A stretch of DNA of 64,000 nucleotides from assembly GCA_025766275.1 (NCBI GenBank), contig JAFKAC010000001.1, forward strand, positions 3,348,001 through 3,412,000. The letters are read 5' to 3'. This DNA comes from Lactarius indigo. Its lineage: Eukaryota; Basidiomycota; Agaricomycetes; Russulales; Russulaceae. The notes under the pieces were generated by a model. The model was not told the origin of the DNA and made no database searches. It saw nothing but the letters and a program-made list of their open reading frames with translations. A program made the position numbers and the translations under genes. Below, piece by piece: positions 21,713-32,613 of the stretch (position 1 is the stretch's first letter; each line of letters starts with the position of its first letter).

Positions 21713-21849
21713 ATTGAGGTCGAGGTTGGGGTCGATGTACGAAGTCGTGAACGCGTCAGCTATGTTACACCACGTGATGATCAAGTGCCTTTAATAACAA
21801 TCCAGGTCCTGTTCCCATGCACAGCGTTCCCACCTCTTCTGCTACTAGG

Positions 21850-22684
21850 ATGTCCTCTTATCGTCGTTTCGTGAGGCACGAAGAGGTAGCGTTCCCTTCG
21901 CTCCTCCTCACACCAATTTTAATGTCACTGTCGCTAGGATGTTGATCGTTTGCCCCATGGCATGATACGGACCGGCTACGATGCCGACACCCGACAGTAT
22001 ACATTCCACGATAACACAACTGGCGTCCAGTTCATCAGCGCACCGGGGGAGAGATACGGTACCCTCGTCCCCGCGGCCACTGCCAACTATGTCAAACCGA
22101 AACGCGGCGCTGGCCGCAGACTCACTCGTACGTATTTCTTCTGCGATAAGTCTATCACCCGTTCCCACGCGAAAACAGTGCAAGCATACGACCGTCCGGT
22201 GCTCTTCGAGGGCGACCTCGCCAGGGAACCAAGATCCTCTCCGTCTCGCGGTCACAAAAGTGCCCCCTCGTCCCCTGCCAGCCGCTCACCGACGTCATCT
22301 TCTGAGCACTCCGGCTCCACCCGCCGACACGGACACGGACACGGACATGCACCGCGCAGCGCCACCTTTGCGGACATCGTTCCCCCCCACCTCATCGACC
22401 GTGCGGCGTCCTCGCCCGTCGAGTCGAAGCGGGCACCAGGGTTACAGCCGCTGTCAAAGTCACCCGTCGTAGACGAGAAGGGGCACCGCAATTGGCCCCA
22501 CGTGACATCATCTGAGAAGGCGGTCCAGCCTGTCTCGCGCCAGTATCCCGGCGAGAAGTTGGGACCTCGTGATGCGCTGCGCTCGACGGTGCGCGTGTTG
22601 GGTCGTTCGCTGACAGCTGTCAGGCGCCCGCGCCCACGCTCGCATGAACAACAACGCGAACACGATGGGTACGTCCTCGTGTGA
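21850..22684 (+). CDS. Protein with the motif often seen beside LysM/CBM50 domains
   Basis: Two exons, 21850-21885 and 21938-22684, give 260 codons plus stop. The N-terminus contains GMIRTGYDADTRQYTF ... GERYGTLVP, a short module I associate with basidiomycete proteins annotated CBM50, though no LysM repeat is seen here. The rest is Ser/Pro/Arg-rich and low-complexity, with a His-Gly repeat (HGHGHGH) from tandem GGACAC units. A GTACGT...ACAG pair around 22128-22179 could be a further intron in frame. The protein is probably soluble: no signal peptide or membrane segment. Its ATG is 137 bp from the RPN10 ATG, back to back. The family assignment is tentative. Confidence 0.5.
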
Positions 22685-23108
22685 GCAGCGCTGGCACTAT
22701 CTCTCACGTACCTCGATCCGTACACTCGTCCTTGGATACTGATTTCCATTTGATACTGCTTTCGTCTGGAACGCCCCCTGAATTTGTTTATCTCTACGCT
22801 TGTTGTATTTCCCTATCAAACTTTCGTACTGTTTGTGGCCGCCGAATGCTATTTTTTTGCCGAGTAGTGAGGCGCAAAGCGGGTTGATACAGATATTTCT
22901 GGTGACGGTGATGGTGCATGCTGCGGCGTGTCTTTCATCAACGGGGTGTGAATCATCCGTCCGAAGCACGGACCTCTTCTACACGCACAAGCCCTTGCCC
23001 TACCCTTGCCCTGCTACCCCCTATGATATAGGGTGCTCGAACCCGCAACCTCGACTCTCCCGTGAACTATCTCATAAAGCACCTGTGGGGCCCAACGAGA
23101 CAAGTGAG
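22685..23108. other. Intergenic, no gene seen
   Basis: Contains a tRNA T-arm-like word on the minus strand (around 23030-23050) without room for a full tRNA. No supported gene. The promoter of the coiled-coil gene at 23109 should lie here. Confidence 0.5.
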
Positions 23109-23813
23109 ATGGACGCAACGACCACACGCCAGCCGCGGCAGTACGATGCAGCGAGACTCACTAACTCAAATACGAGCGCCAACAAAGTGCGTCACGTGCA
23201 AAAGAAAAAAAGGTTTTCCCCCCTGGTCTAACACAAGATGCACACACAGGCGAAAGTAGAGGACAAGGACACCGCCCCATCGTCGGATCCCGCCGCGCTG
23301 CGTGCACGCCTCAAACACCGTGCCGCGGCTCCTGGCACCAGCGCAACAACGGCGCCCGCCTCTGCGACATACAACAGAGTACTCGACACCGCGCAGCAGC
23401 TTGCAGAGCTCGAGCGGCTACGTGCACAAGACGCGGCGTACATCCGGCTGCTCGAGCAGGGACGAGCGACGCTAGTGCGCGATGCGCACGCGGGGGCCCG
23501 CGAGCGAGCAGCCGCCTCCGTCCCCACCGTTCCGCAAGAAGAACAGCAACAGCAACAGCAGCAGCGCAAACGGGCGGAAGAGGCCGAGCGCGCGATGAAG
23601 GCCGAGCGGGAGCGCGCAGAGAGGGCTGAGATGCGCGTGCACGCACTCGAGGAGGCGCTTGGTGTGGCGAAGGCGAGAGTCGTGGAGCTCGAGGGTGCGG
23701 TGGAGAGGGAGCGGAAGCGCAGGGAGGAGTGGGAGAGTGGCCTCGAGCAGCTCGCGATGGGCAGTGCCCGCAGCCGCGAGATTGTAAAGTGGAGAATCGA
23801 ACTATGCAGGTAG
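23109..23813 (+). CDS. Predicted coiled-coil protein of unknown function
   Basis: Two exons, 23109-23186 and 23238-23813 (intron 51 nt, GTGCGT...ACAAG), give 217 codons plus stop. If the intron is not used, a Met at 23238 starts a 191-codon ORF. The protein is Ala/Glu/Arg/Gln-rich with a glutamine run and long heptad-like stretches (residues ~55-85 and ~125-205, e.g. RALERERAERAEMR-type pattern), so a long helical coiled coil is likely. No catalytic or targeting motif. I do not recognise a family. The frame is uninterrupted, unlike several neighbours. Confidence 0.55.
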
Positions 23814-24789
23814 CCCAAACAGATCGAGAAATTTTCAGATAAGAATCTCATGGTGTTGCGTCAACACTTTTTGGGGTTTGGGGTCACGGCGAGCCACAAG
23901 TCAGTATTGGGTATTTACAGGTGGGTACCGTTGTAGTGTGATATGGAGTTGTGGTCATATTACACTGCAACAGTACCCAATGTAGGATATTGCATTCTTG
24001 CGCCACGATGTTGTACTTCTCCTATGATCTGGGGGTTGCTCTAGGTCACCGCAAGCACACAACGAGGACGGCCCAGGTGCGGAAGCTAAGTTAGAAGCAG
24101 AGTAAGGCAGTGGCCAGGAGATTCGGTGCTTCCTCAAGGTAGGGGGGAGGAGGGCACGGCTGTATACCCCCGGAACTTCACGCTCCTCTCCTCATGTCTG
24201 TCACAAGGTAGCCGGTATCCGGTTCGGACGGAGCCGGTTAAATCGAAGGGGAGAGTTCTGCAGCTGCTGCCGCCAGACAAGAAAAGAGACGTCGAGTCCA
24301 AGCTGAGATCAAAGGACGACTTGCTTAGCTTGCCTGACTACCCAGTCGTCATAGAGTCATAATCAGCAACCGAGCCAACGCCACGAGGTTGGAGATTGCT
24401 GACGGATGGGATATCGTGTGAATATAATCAACGCTACAATGAACATCCGTTGTCCGAATTGAGGTTGTTAGTGAATAGGTTCCGAATCGGAAGGGGAGTA
24501 CTACATATAGAACCCCATATCCACCCCATCCTTTCAACTCTCTTCTTTCTCCCCCTTGTTCGGTCCCTAGGATATACCAATCCTCAAGTGCCAGTCCGAC
24601 TTAGTCTACATACAAATCTCTAACTTCAGCAACCCTCCAGTTATTGTAAAGTACGCCACAGTACATAGAACTCTCTCTGCCTTCAGAACACTAATTATAT
24701 CCTAACAGTGAGCAAATCCATTCACCAGCCAAACAACGTCCTGCTCAGAGTCGACCACGGATCGGACACAGATTCTACAGATTCATACA
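23814..24789. other. Intergenic, no gene seen
   Basis: About 1 kb without a supportable gene; ORFs at 24126-24362 and 24396-24623 have no motif. C/T-rich stretches near 24527-24560 resemble promoter sequence for the small ORF that follows. Confidence 0.5.
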
Positions 24790-25174
24790 ATGGAGGCAGC
24801 AGGCGCTCTACCCCCACCTCGGCCGGTACGTCCACCGACGGTTCGGAGGCACAGCGAGGACACTACCGCGGCAGTCACCTTCGAGGAGATTCCTCCCTCC
24901 TCAATTCATTTCGAACGCCCCGCCGCCAACGGTGGAACAGAAGCGGGGGTCTGTTAGACACCCGAAACCCACCGACACCTACGGCCCTCCCAGCCACATC
25001 GTCTCTAACAAGTGAACCGCCAGCAAAACGGAAGTTACCCCCCCGCTAAATACCCGGATAGGCAAATCCGGTGGCGGTGGTAGCAAATCTCGCATACGAA
25101 ATACGGCCCGTGCGCTGGTCCGGGGTCTGTCGATGGCGAAGAAGCGGGATTCTCAGAGCTATGAGGCTGTATAG
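24790..25174 (+). pseudogene. Small disordered-protein gene, apparently broken
   Basis: From ATG 24790 a protein-like frame runs PPRPVRPPTVRRHSEDT ... FERPAANGG. It then continues convincingly only in the next frame (VRHPKPTDTYGPPSH ... NTARALVRGLSMAKKRD, stop TAG 25172), implying one extra base near 24945-24950. That second frame also holds an in-frame TGA at 25013-25015. An overlapping frame (24708-25049) reads as Ser/Thr-rich low complexity and might be the real product instead. No family recognised. Confidence 0.35.
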
Positions 25175-25615
25175 GCTTGGAGCACGCACTACATGTACCT
25201 TAATTGTTAATGTACCGGACTCTGTACAATTATTGTAGACTCTTTTGTTGTTGCCTGTGGACTATTAGTAGGCGGCTAATTTAGGACTATTTCTTGAATC
25301 CGCAATGTATATCAAGCAGTCTCTGTCGCTAAGTCGTTATCCCAACCTTCCTGACCGCTAACACGCACACGCCGACCTCCGCGAGTCTGCGCAGTAGTGT
25401 AGAAAGCAATGAAAACGCTTTCGGTAGACAGTTAGATCAAACGACAATCTAATTTTTTTCATTGTCTTATATTGAGCTTTGAGTGTACATGTGCCTATTT
25501 TCTGACATGGGGGTAGCTACTGGGCTCGAGACTGGTGGGCTGTTTTACACTGATTTAGGAAGTGAATCGATGCCGCTTGCCGAGTTGCGCATGAGCACCA
25601 GCGATACCCAATGAA
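25175..25615. other. Intergenic, no gene seen
   Basis: 441 bp of A/T-rich spacer between two convergent transcription units (24.8-25.2 kb plus strand and the cyclo-ligase on minus). It probably holds their 3' ends. Nothing else recognised. Confidence 0.5.
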
Positions 25616-26670
25616 CTAGACATGATGGAGGGTGATCGTCTCGTCGGGGGTAACAACCATGTCAACCTGCACGTCGTTCGCACCGACGGGGACATCGCCC
25701 GCAGCGAGCACTTGCTCTCTGAGCGCCAGCCCGACTTGAAAGACGGCCATGAGAGGTCAGCTACGAAGTCTGGGTGACGCTGGGATCGCTCACCAAAGAG
25801 GGGCTTCGCCGATCCGCGAGTGGAGGCGAGCGACGTGTAGGACGTGAGGAAACGGTCGTAGTAGCCCTTTCCGTGTCCGAGTCGCGCGAGGGACCGATCG
25901 AATGCAACGCCTACACAGAGTGATGGGCAACATAGCCAAAAAGAAAAATGTCATGATCCCAGGAAGTGTTGTGAAATAGGGGGTATTCTGACGCTCCCCG
26001 CTTCCTCGCCGTGCGCACGCACCTGGAATTAAAATGACGTCTAGAGGGGCGCCGTCTTCGTCAGTAGCTGTTGGTACCGACCAGCCCCGACGTCAGCAGC
26101 AATTTCGACAACAAACCGAGAACCGGAAGAAGCCACCCGAATGGGGAATGGAGGTAGGGGATACGCTACGGACCTTTCATCCTCGGTGCGTCTCGATACT
26201 GGAACTGAGGCTCTTTGATGCCCCATACACCGTCCGGCAGCGAGTGCAAGGTCCTCTTCGTTGTGAACCCTGAGGAAGTCCATCCCCCCGGGTAGCGTAG
26301 CATCCACCTTGGGAACGAAGAAGTTCCTTCCCTGCCGGTGATCCTCTGACCGTCAGAAGGAATTGATGGCGAGTAGGTTAGGCCACTTACCAGATGCCAG
26401 AATTACTTTCCGTGATAGCAGACGTGTCTACTTCCCCCATAGGCATGCTAAGGTAGCAGCTTATGGTGGCAGCCTGAGAGAACCATGGAGCAGAAAGGAT
26501 GCGTCCGGTGATTGCATGAGCTAAGAGCAGAGGACGTGTCAACATAATGGGCATTCCATCAGACAGAATTACATTGGATCCGGGTCTCGTCTTGCGAAAG
26601 GGCGTGCAGAGTAGACGATATAGACCGCCTGAGGGCTCTTTTCTTAGCAGTCAACGAAGGCAGTAGCCAT
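25616..26670 (-). CDS. FAU1: 5-formyltetrahydrofolate cyclo-ligase, two frame breaks
   Basis: Exons 26670-26573, 26520-26407, 26345-26174, 26067-26023, 25910-25794 and 25734-25616 give 220 codons after discounting one extra base near 26650 and one near 26240; all splice phases then agree. The enzyme makes 5,10-methenyl-THF from 5-formyl-THF with ATP. Seen: [73 protein letters not shown] and ALREQVL ... VQVDMVVTPDE. GVAFD...GHGKGYYD is the diagnostic signature. The breaks look like sequence errors because everything else is conserved. The start Met rests on the 26670 ATG being joined across the first break. Confidence 0.88.
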
Positions 26671-26743
26671 TATCTTGCCAACGCTCGTCATGCAATCGAT
26701 GGTATATAGGACCGGTCTCGTGGCCGGCACGGTTGCCGAGTAA
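26671..26743. promoter_or_regulatory. 73-bp divergent promoter
   Basis: Only 73 bp separate the ATG of the cyclo-ligase (minus) from that of the ICP55-like peptidase (plus). Both promoters and leaders must fit here or overlap the neighbouring coding sequence. It contains a TATATAG word at 26703-26709. Confidence 0.5.
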
Positions 26744-28985
26744 ATGTCTCTGCGTTCGTGTTCACTCCGACTCGTACAGCCCGTTCGTCTTCCTCGACAC
26801 TGCGCATACGCCACTCAAGTGCACCCCCATCATCTCGTCACCAAGCCCTCTGCCTTCGGACAACCTACTCTGAAATCCCATCCTCATCTCGGTGAGACCC
26901 CAGCGTGCACGCGATCCACGCTGCTGGCACTTTCTCTGACATTTGGCGTGTCTGCGCACAGTCAAACCAGGAGAACTCACTCCGGGAATTCCTGCCTCCG
27001 AATATGAACGCAGACGCAAGCAGCTCGTCGATGGCCTTCCACACGGAAGCTTGGTCGTGTGCGTGGCTGGCCAAGTCAAGTATATGAGCGCAGGTAAGTC
27101 CTGCGCGTGGCTCCATCCTATCGAGCGTTCACGAACTACTCGCTCACTTACGAACCCGAAAGCTATCTTGTGAGTATTCACCTGTGACTCTCCATCTGCC
27201 ATCTCTCTCACTACCCGTACTCCCGCTCGTATAGCTACAAGTTCCGCCAGGCTTCGGACTTTTGGTACCTCACCGGCTTCGAGGAGCCAGACTCGGCGCT
27301 CATCCTTCGGTCAGTCCAGTCCACTAGGCTGTCGTCCTATTCTCATCCCTCATTCCTGCCACAGAGAAGACCGGCACGCCGCGCGGTTTCCGCATGCTCC
27401 TCTACAGCACAGGCAAAGACCCATCCAAGGAGAAATGGGACGGCGCCTTCACGCGCTTCCAGGACGTCCTTCGGCCTCTTCGGCGCGGACTGAAGGCGCG
27501 CCCGCTCGAGAACTTCGCTGACGACCTGCGAACCTTTGCCGCGCGCGCCGAGCACGTGTACTGTCGACGTGCCCTGCGCACCACGGCCGTCGCGCAGGCT
27601 CAGGACGCGGCCTACTGCGCTACCTCTCCCGGCAGCAGCCTCGCGCCGCCAGGTCCGACCCCGACGCGTATCCTCGACGCGATCGCCGGCGTCGAAACGC
27701 AAGCCGCTCGCGTCGCTCGTCGGCAGCGCTGCGGAGTGTCAAGAGCACGCACGAACAGGAGGTCATGAAGGCGTCGGCGGACATCAGCGCGCGGGCGCAC
27801 GCAAAGGTAAGCAGAGCACCGACTATGGCGGTCGAGGCTGCCTGCTTGACCAGGTATTTTTTTTGGGCGAAGTAGACGATGCGCTTTGCTCAGCCCGGGT
27901 TGTCCGAGGCCGATCTCCAGGCGCACTTTGAGTATACGTGCGCGCGGAGCGGCGTGCAGCGCCCCGCGTACGTCCCTGTCGTCGCTTCTGGGTAAGCGAA
28001 CTCGCCCCCCAATTTACTTTTGTGAGGAATTTTACGGAGTGTGCAGGGAGAACGCGTTGGTCATACATTATACACGCAACGACCACCTCCTGCGCGATGG
28101 GGAGCTTGGTGCTCTTAGACGCTGGTGGGGAATACAAGTACGTTTCCTTCACGTATGAAAAACTCGGAACCAACTGACGGTGGAGATTTCCTTCTACAGT
28201 GGCTATGCCTCCTGACATCAGTCAGTACCTCCTGCTATCCTCACTTTGTATTTTATTTATTTATTTGGCACAGCACGAACCTTCCCTGTGAACGGCACGT
28301 TCACCTCGCCACAGCGCGAGCTCTACGCGGCGCTGCTCGCGACACAAAAAGCGCTCGTGAAAGAGTGCGCAGTCGCGCGGGGTCACTCACTCGACACCTT
28401 ACATCGCCGCTCCGTCGACCTCCTGCGCGCGGAGCTCGGAAAAATCGGCCTCCCATGTGAAGGGCACGTTTTGGAGCGCGTCCTGTATCCGCATTACTTG
28501 ACGCATCCAATTGGGATTGGCAAGTTTCACTTTCCCCAATTCGGATCGTTCGTTCGTTGACCTTTAGCGGTAGACTTGCACGAGTCGGGGACCGTAGAGA
28601 GGAGTGCACCGTAAGTAATACCAGCCCTATTGATCCTCTTGATTACTGACCGCCGTAGACTGAAGGAAGGGATGGTCATCACGATCGAACCCGGTGAGAT
28701 ATCTGTGCAATCCTTTTCCGTTGCCCAGTTCTGTCTGACGATGCTGTATATAGGCGTGTATGTCCCGGCTGATCCACAATTCCCCAAACACTTTCATGGC
28801 CTCGGCATGCGCATAGAAGACGAGGTGCTCGTCGGCGCAGAACACCCTGTCGTTCTCAGCGCCAATGCCCCCAAAGAGGTCCGTCATCCCCGGTCATTCT
28901 CGTGTTAACATGATTTATGACGCCCTTGCAGGTTGAGGACGTAGAGGGCACTTGTCAGGGGGCGTTGGGATTCGGGCCATTCTGA
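26744..28985 (+). CDS. ICP55: Mitochondrial Xaa-Pro aminopeptidase (Icp55/XPNPEP3-like), frame-broken
   Basis: M24B metallopeptidase. The N-terminus (MSLRSCSLRLVQPVRLPRH) is Arg-rich and mitochondrial-looking. Early exons: 26744-26891, 26962-27093, a 7-nt exon 27163-27169, then 27235-~27310; later exons 27876-27991, 28047-28137, 28200-28220, 28274-28519, 28574-28610, 28659-28693, 28754-28878 and 28932-28985. Seen: AIFYKFRQASDFWYLTGFEE, EQEVMKASADISARAHAK, metal ligands D of LLDAGGEY, D of SDITRTF, H of THPIGIDLHES, E of ITIEPG and E of MRIEDEV. The frame breaks repeatedly between ~27465 and 27730 and near 28108 and 28212, mostly one extra base. The intron after 28519 has a GC donor. Icp55 trims N-terminal residues of imported proteins. 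Confidence 0.88.
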
Positions 28986-29151
28986 TTCTAGTTTACTCCG
29001 TTGGCTACCACCCAGCTTCAAAAGACTATATTCAAACGTAGACACCCACCCCTTGTTGGGGGATCTAATTCAAGAAAACGCCAATCACTCCTCTTTCCGT
29101 CATAACCATGCTTCCTACGCATGTTTGGGTCAAGAGAAAAAAAAAAAAAGT

Positions 29152-31654
29152 TCATTCTGCGTGCGAGGCGGACGTCCCCGCAGCGTCGGGGTGACCCTCG
29201 GCCGTGCGCATCGCCTGCTCGATCTGCTCCTGGCGCAGCCACTTGTTCGGAGGTGTGAAATACCAAGTGAGGATTGCGAAGATGGTCACGGAGCCAAAGA
29301 TGACCGAGGCAAAGTTGAACGTGTCAGCCGTGACGGGGAAGAAGAACGGCGAGATCATGACCTAAGAAAAACGTCGTCAGAGAGGTTGAGGTGGGGCCGG
29401 GCAGTGAACGAACGCACGGAAAAAATGAGCCCGTTGAACAGCACCGTCGAAAGGTACATCGGCTTTGCCCAGCGCCCGAGGTAAAAATGGGACGACTTGA
29501 ACAGGTGCGGCGTCCGCGTGAGGCGCAGCAACGCGATGAGGCCATACGCCGCGATGGTCGGCACCCCGCCCGCCGACACCAGCGAAGTGAACGCGACCTG
29601 GCTCGGGAGGATGGTGCACAGCAGCGTCGCCGCGAATACGAACATGACCGTGACCGCGTTCTTCGGCTGTCCGTCCGAGTCGACGCGCCCGATCCAGCCC
29701 GAAAGCGGGAGCACGCCGTCACGCGCGACGGCGAAGATCAGCCGGGAGGATGCCACGATGGCAATACTAGTGTTCTGTGGTGCGTAAGTTTTCGGGTAGG
29801 TGCAATGGGGGGCCTTCAAAGGGATGCGTACCATCATGAGACCGAGCACAGCGATTGCGGTCATAAAGATACTGGGCCCCTTTCCGAGGGCGAGCGCGTA
29901 CACTTGCACGAATGGTTGAGGGGCATCGAGCGCGAAGAACGTGTCCAGGTCGGGGATACAGAACAGGAATAGGATGACCGTTATGAAACCGAGCACGCCT
30001 GTGGCAATGGCGCTACTGAGGATGCCTCGCCCAGCAACGACGCTGCAGGAGTAGGAACAAAACAAAGCCCTTAGAAACAATAGCGAAGTATCGAATCGAA
30101 TACCCACCTTGCGTTCTTCGTCTCTTCGGCGATGTGGCCCGAAGCATCGAAACCAGTCAACGTTCCCGCAGTGAAAAGGCTTGATAGCATAGCCGTTAGA
30201 TCTACTGAGTAGTGGAGAACGAAAGGAGCTTACAACGACAGAATCCAATTCCATCCCGCAGGAGCCCCAGTTCCGTTATCTTTCGTCTATTAGTGAACGT
30301 CGGTCAGCACAGGCGCATTTACGCGAACGTACATGTCATAGTAAAGACGTCCTTCGCAGAACGGAACCCGTAGGTGTTGTGCACGGCAATCGGAAGCCAG
30401 ATGAGGCAGAGGAAAAAGTCGAGCATGATGATGAAGAGCGAGAAGCGGAACACGGCCTTGTACCACTTGGTCGGGAGGTAGTTAGTCGCGATCGATAACA
30501 ACAACATGGTCTCGGAGATCGCCCAGACGAACGCGCGCCATTTGACGTTCTCGTTTCCGATGCCACCGGGGAAGTCGATCTCCCAAACGGCAAGCTGGGA
30601 TACGATGTAGTTCGCCTGTGGCCTAATCTCTGATGTTAGGATATAGCCCGAGAGGGTAGGGAGACTGCCTTACTTGACAATTGCCGGCGGTGAACGTCAT
30701 CCAAGCCGTGGTCGACCACCAGGCTACGACAAAGCCAAAGAACCGGGCGTGTTTCGGCCCAGCACTTTCTGCAGCCCATATGTAGATGGAACCGCTTCAG
30801 TGGCAACGCGGAGCAAATTTCGGCGAGGACGGCGGCGGTGATGAACATAAAGACCATCGTTATGAGGTAGGAAGACCTGGGCAACAGAACTCATGCGTCA
30901 AATCCGAAAGGTTAGACGCCCCAGCCTCGAAACGCACCATACTGCAGCTGGGCCACCAGCGAGCAGACCGAGAAAGATAGGCAGACCTAGGAGGAGAGGA
31001 AAAGTGAGCTAAGGAGGAGTCGGGGTAGTGGACAATGACCGCGTACCTAACACCACCAATGAAATTCAGGGCGCAGAAACTCGCGGCGAAGCTCTCCAGC
31101 AAATGCCAGGTACGATGCAAAGACTGTTATTTGACGACATCAGATCTAGGTTTGAAATTTCTTATCAGTTTACACGACCGCACCTGTTTGTAGCCTAGTT
31201 GTAGCTAAAAACAAAATAAAAGTACAGAGAAAAAACGTCAGTAATTCCCGAATCTGCCCCCACCTCGAGAGAGGGAGGTGAGGGGGGAAGGGTAAGTGTG
31301 ACACTGGGGGCTTCCCTACGCAGGTTTGAGCACTGATCAGGTTCTAGCGGTATGATCTCAATCCCTTGCTACTGCATCCGACTTTGCACACCACCAGCCC
31401 GGCCCTCTGGAAGAGCGAGCGAGCGGGTTTTACGTGCACAGAGAAGGGGAAGTAGCAGGGATACCCGCAGCCATCCAGGGTGACACCACCACATCAATGG
31501 GGGACGTTACCGATTGAATCAAATACTCTTAGCCCTACTTCAGGTATGGCCACCGCAGTGCCGCGGAAAAGTTGATCTTCACCAGTTGCAGCTCATCGGC
31601 ATCGATGGAAGATGCATCCTCCTGATCGCCTTTGCTTTTGACGGAGGGTGACAT
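29152..31654 (-). CDS. APC-superfamily amino-acid/GABA-type permease
   Basis: Exons 31654-31583, 31204-31184, 31123-31047, 30986-30938, 30876-30674, 30615-30333, 30279-30234, 30179-30108, 30042-29832, 29774-29418 and 29361-29152 give about 532 codons after dropping one extra base near 30984 and one near 30795. About 12 hydrophobic segments. Seen: LGYKQ before the first helix, LGLLAGGPAAVW, SGSIYIWAAESAG, GFDASGHIAEETKNA (the classic loop of this transporter family) and the SRLIFAVARDGVLP loop. It probably imports an amino acid, GABA or choline-like solute at the plasma membrane; the substrate cannot be told. The first intron is unusually long (378 nt). Convergent with the ICP55-like gene. Confidence 0.88.
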
Positions 31655-32613
31655 AGTAAGAGAGGGAAGAGGGACCAAGGTTTGGAAATTCACTGCCAAT
31701 CGCAGGTTTTTATCTGGCAAGAACGGCAGAAGGTTAACTGACCCATCCGAGGTTCGAAATTATCCCTATCAAGACCGCCACACATTACCCGAGCAAACTC
31801 CTTCTCATGTCATGAGAACACCACACGCCTGTGCTGATAAAGAATACTTGTGAGAATTGAAGCTGATGACGGTAAGTAGCTATCTTTGGTAACAATCCGG
31901 AGAGGCACATCGTGCATACACCCGGATGTGGATGTTGGGTCCACTATCAGCCAGAAAGAGAAAAACCTATAGCCGAACTACCACGCGTGACCGTGGCGAC
32001 TTGAGTACTGTAGTAGTCTTATCCGCATGGCACGCGACGCGTTGCAAAAGTGGTACAACCACGAGTATTTTGTCACTTTCTTCTCCCGAACCTTTGTTTG
32101 CGCAATACTCTATTCCGACCAGAGAAGGCCTCCCTGCGACTCGGAACGCCTCTCCCATCGATATATTAGTCCTGATTGCACCATACAGCACTCAACACAA
32201 ACAACTCACCGAGACTGATCGAGTTGCAGCAGATTTTTTGTTCAATTCAAAAGGTCTTATCACGGATCCCGTTCGTGAGGACAAAACACAGGACTCGGAA
32301 CATCCTTCCATCAATGATGTCCCCTCCGCTCTGGTAACTGGTGGCCAAACCGAACTCACCCACCTTTTTTTGCTGGTCGTCAATGCGATGGGACTGTAGG
32401 AGTCATTGTTCATCCAATTCCAATTCCAAATGGGTTGCCTTTCGTTTCAGTGCGAAAAAAAGAAAGAAGATGGGCGTGGCAACTATAAATTACAATGTCA
32501 CTATCACGATCCATAAACAATGTAAGTCCCGTAGTCCGTGAACAAGCAATACAAACATGCGAGATCATCCACCCTTTGAATATACCGACAGCCAAATGTG
32601 AAAAGGAGCCCAG
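31655..32613. other. Intergenic, no gene seen
   Basis: Roughly 1 kb with only motif-free ORFs (for example 31926-32399). It holds the promoter of the permease and the 3' flank of the first aspartic protease. Confidence 0.5.

Noticed and set aside
23025..23090. Minus-strand T-arm/B-box-like word GGGTTCGAGCACC with an A-box-like word upstream
   Set aside because: The spacing is too short for an anticodon arm and the T-stem closing pair is wrong.
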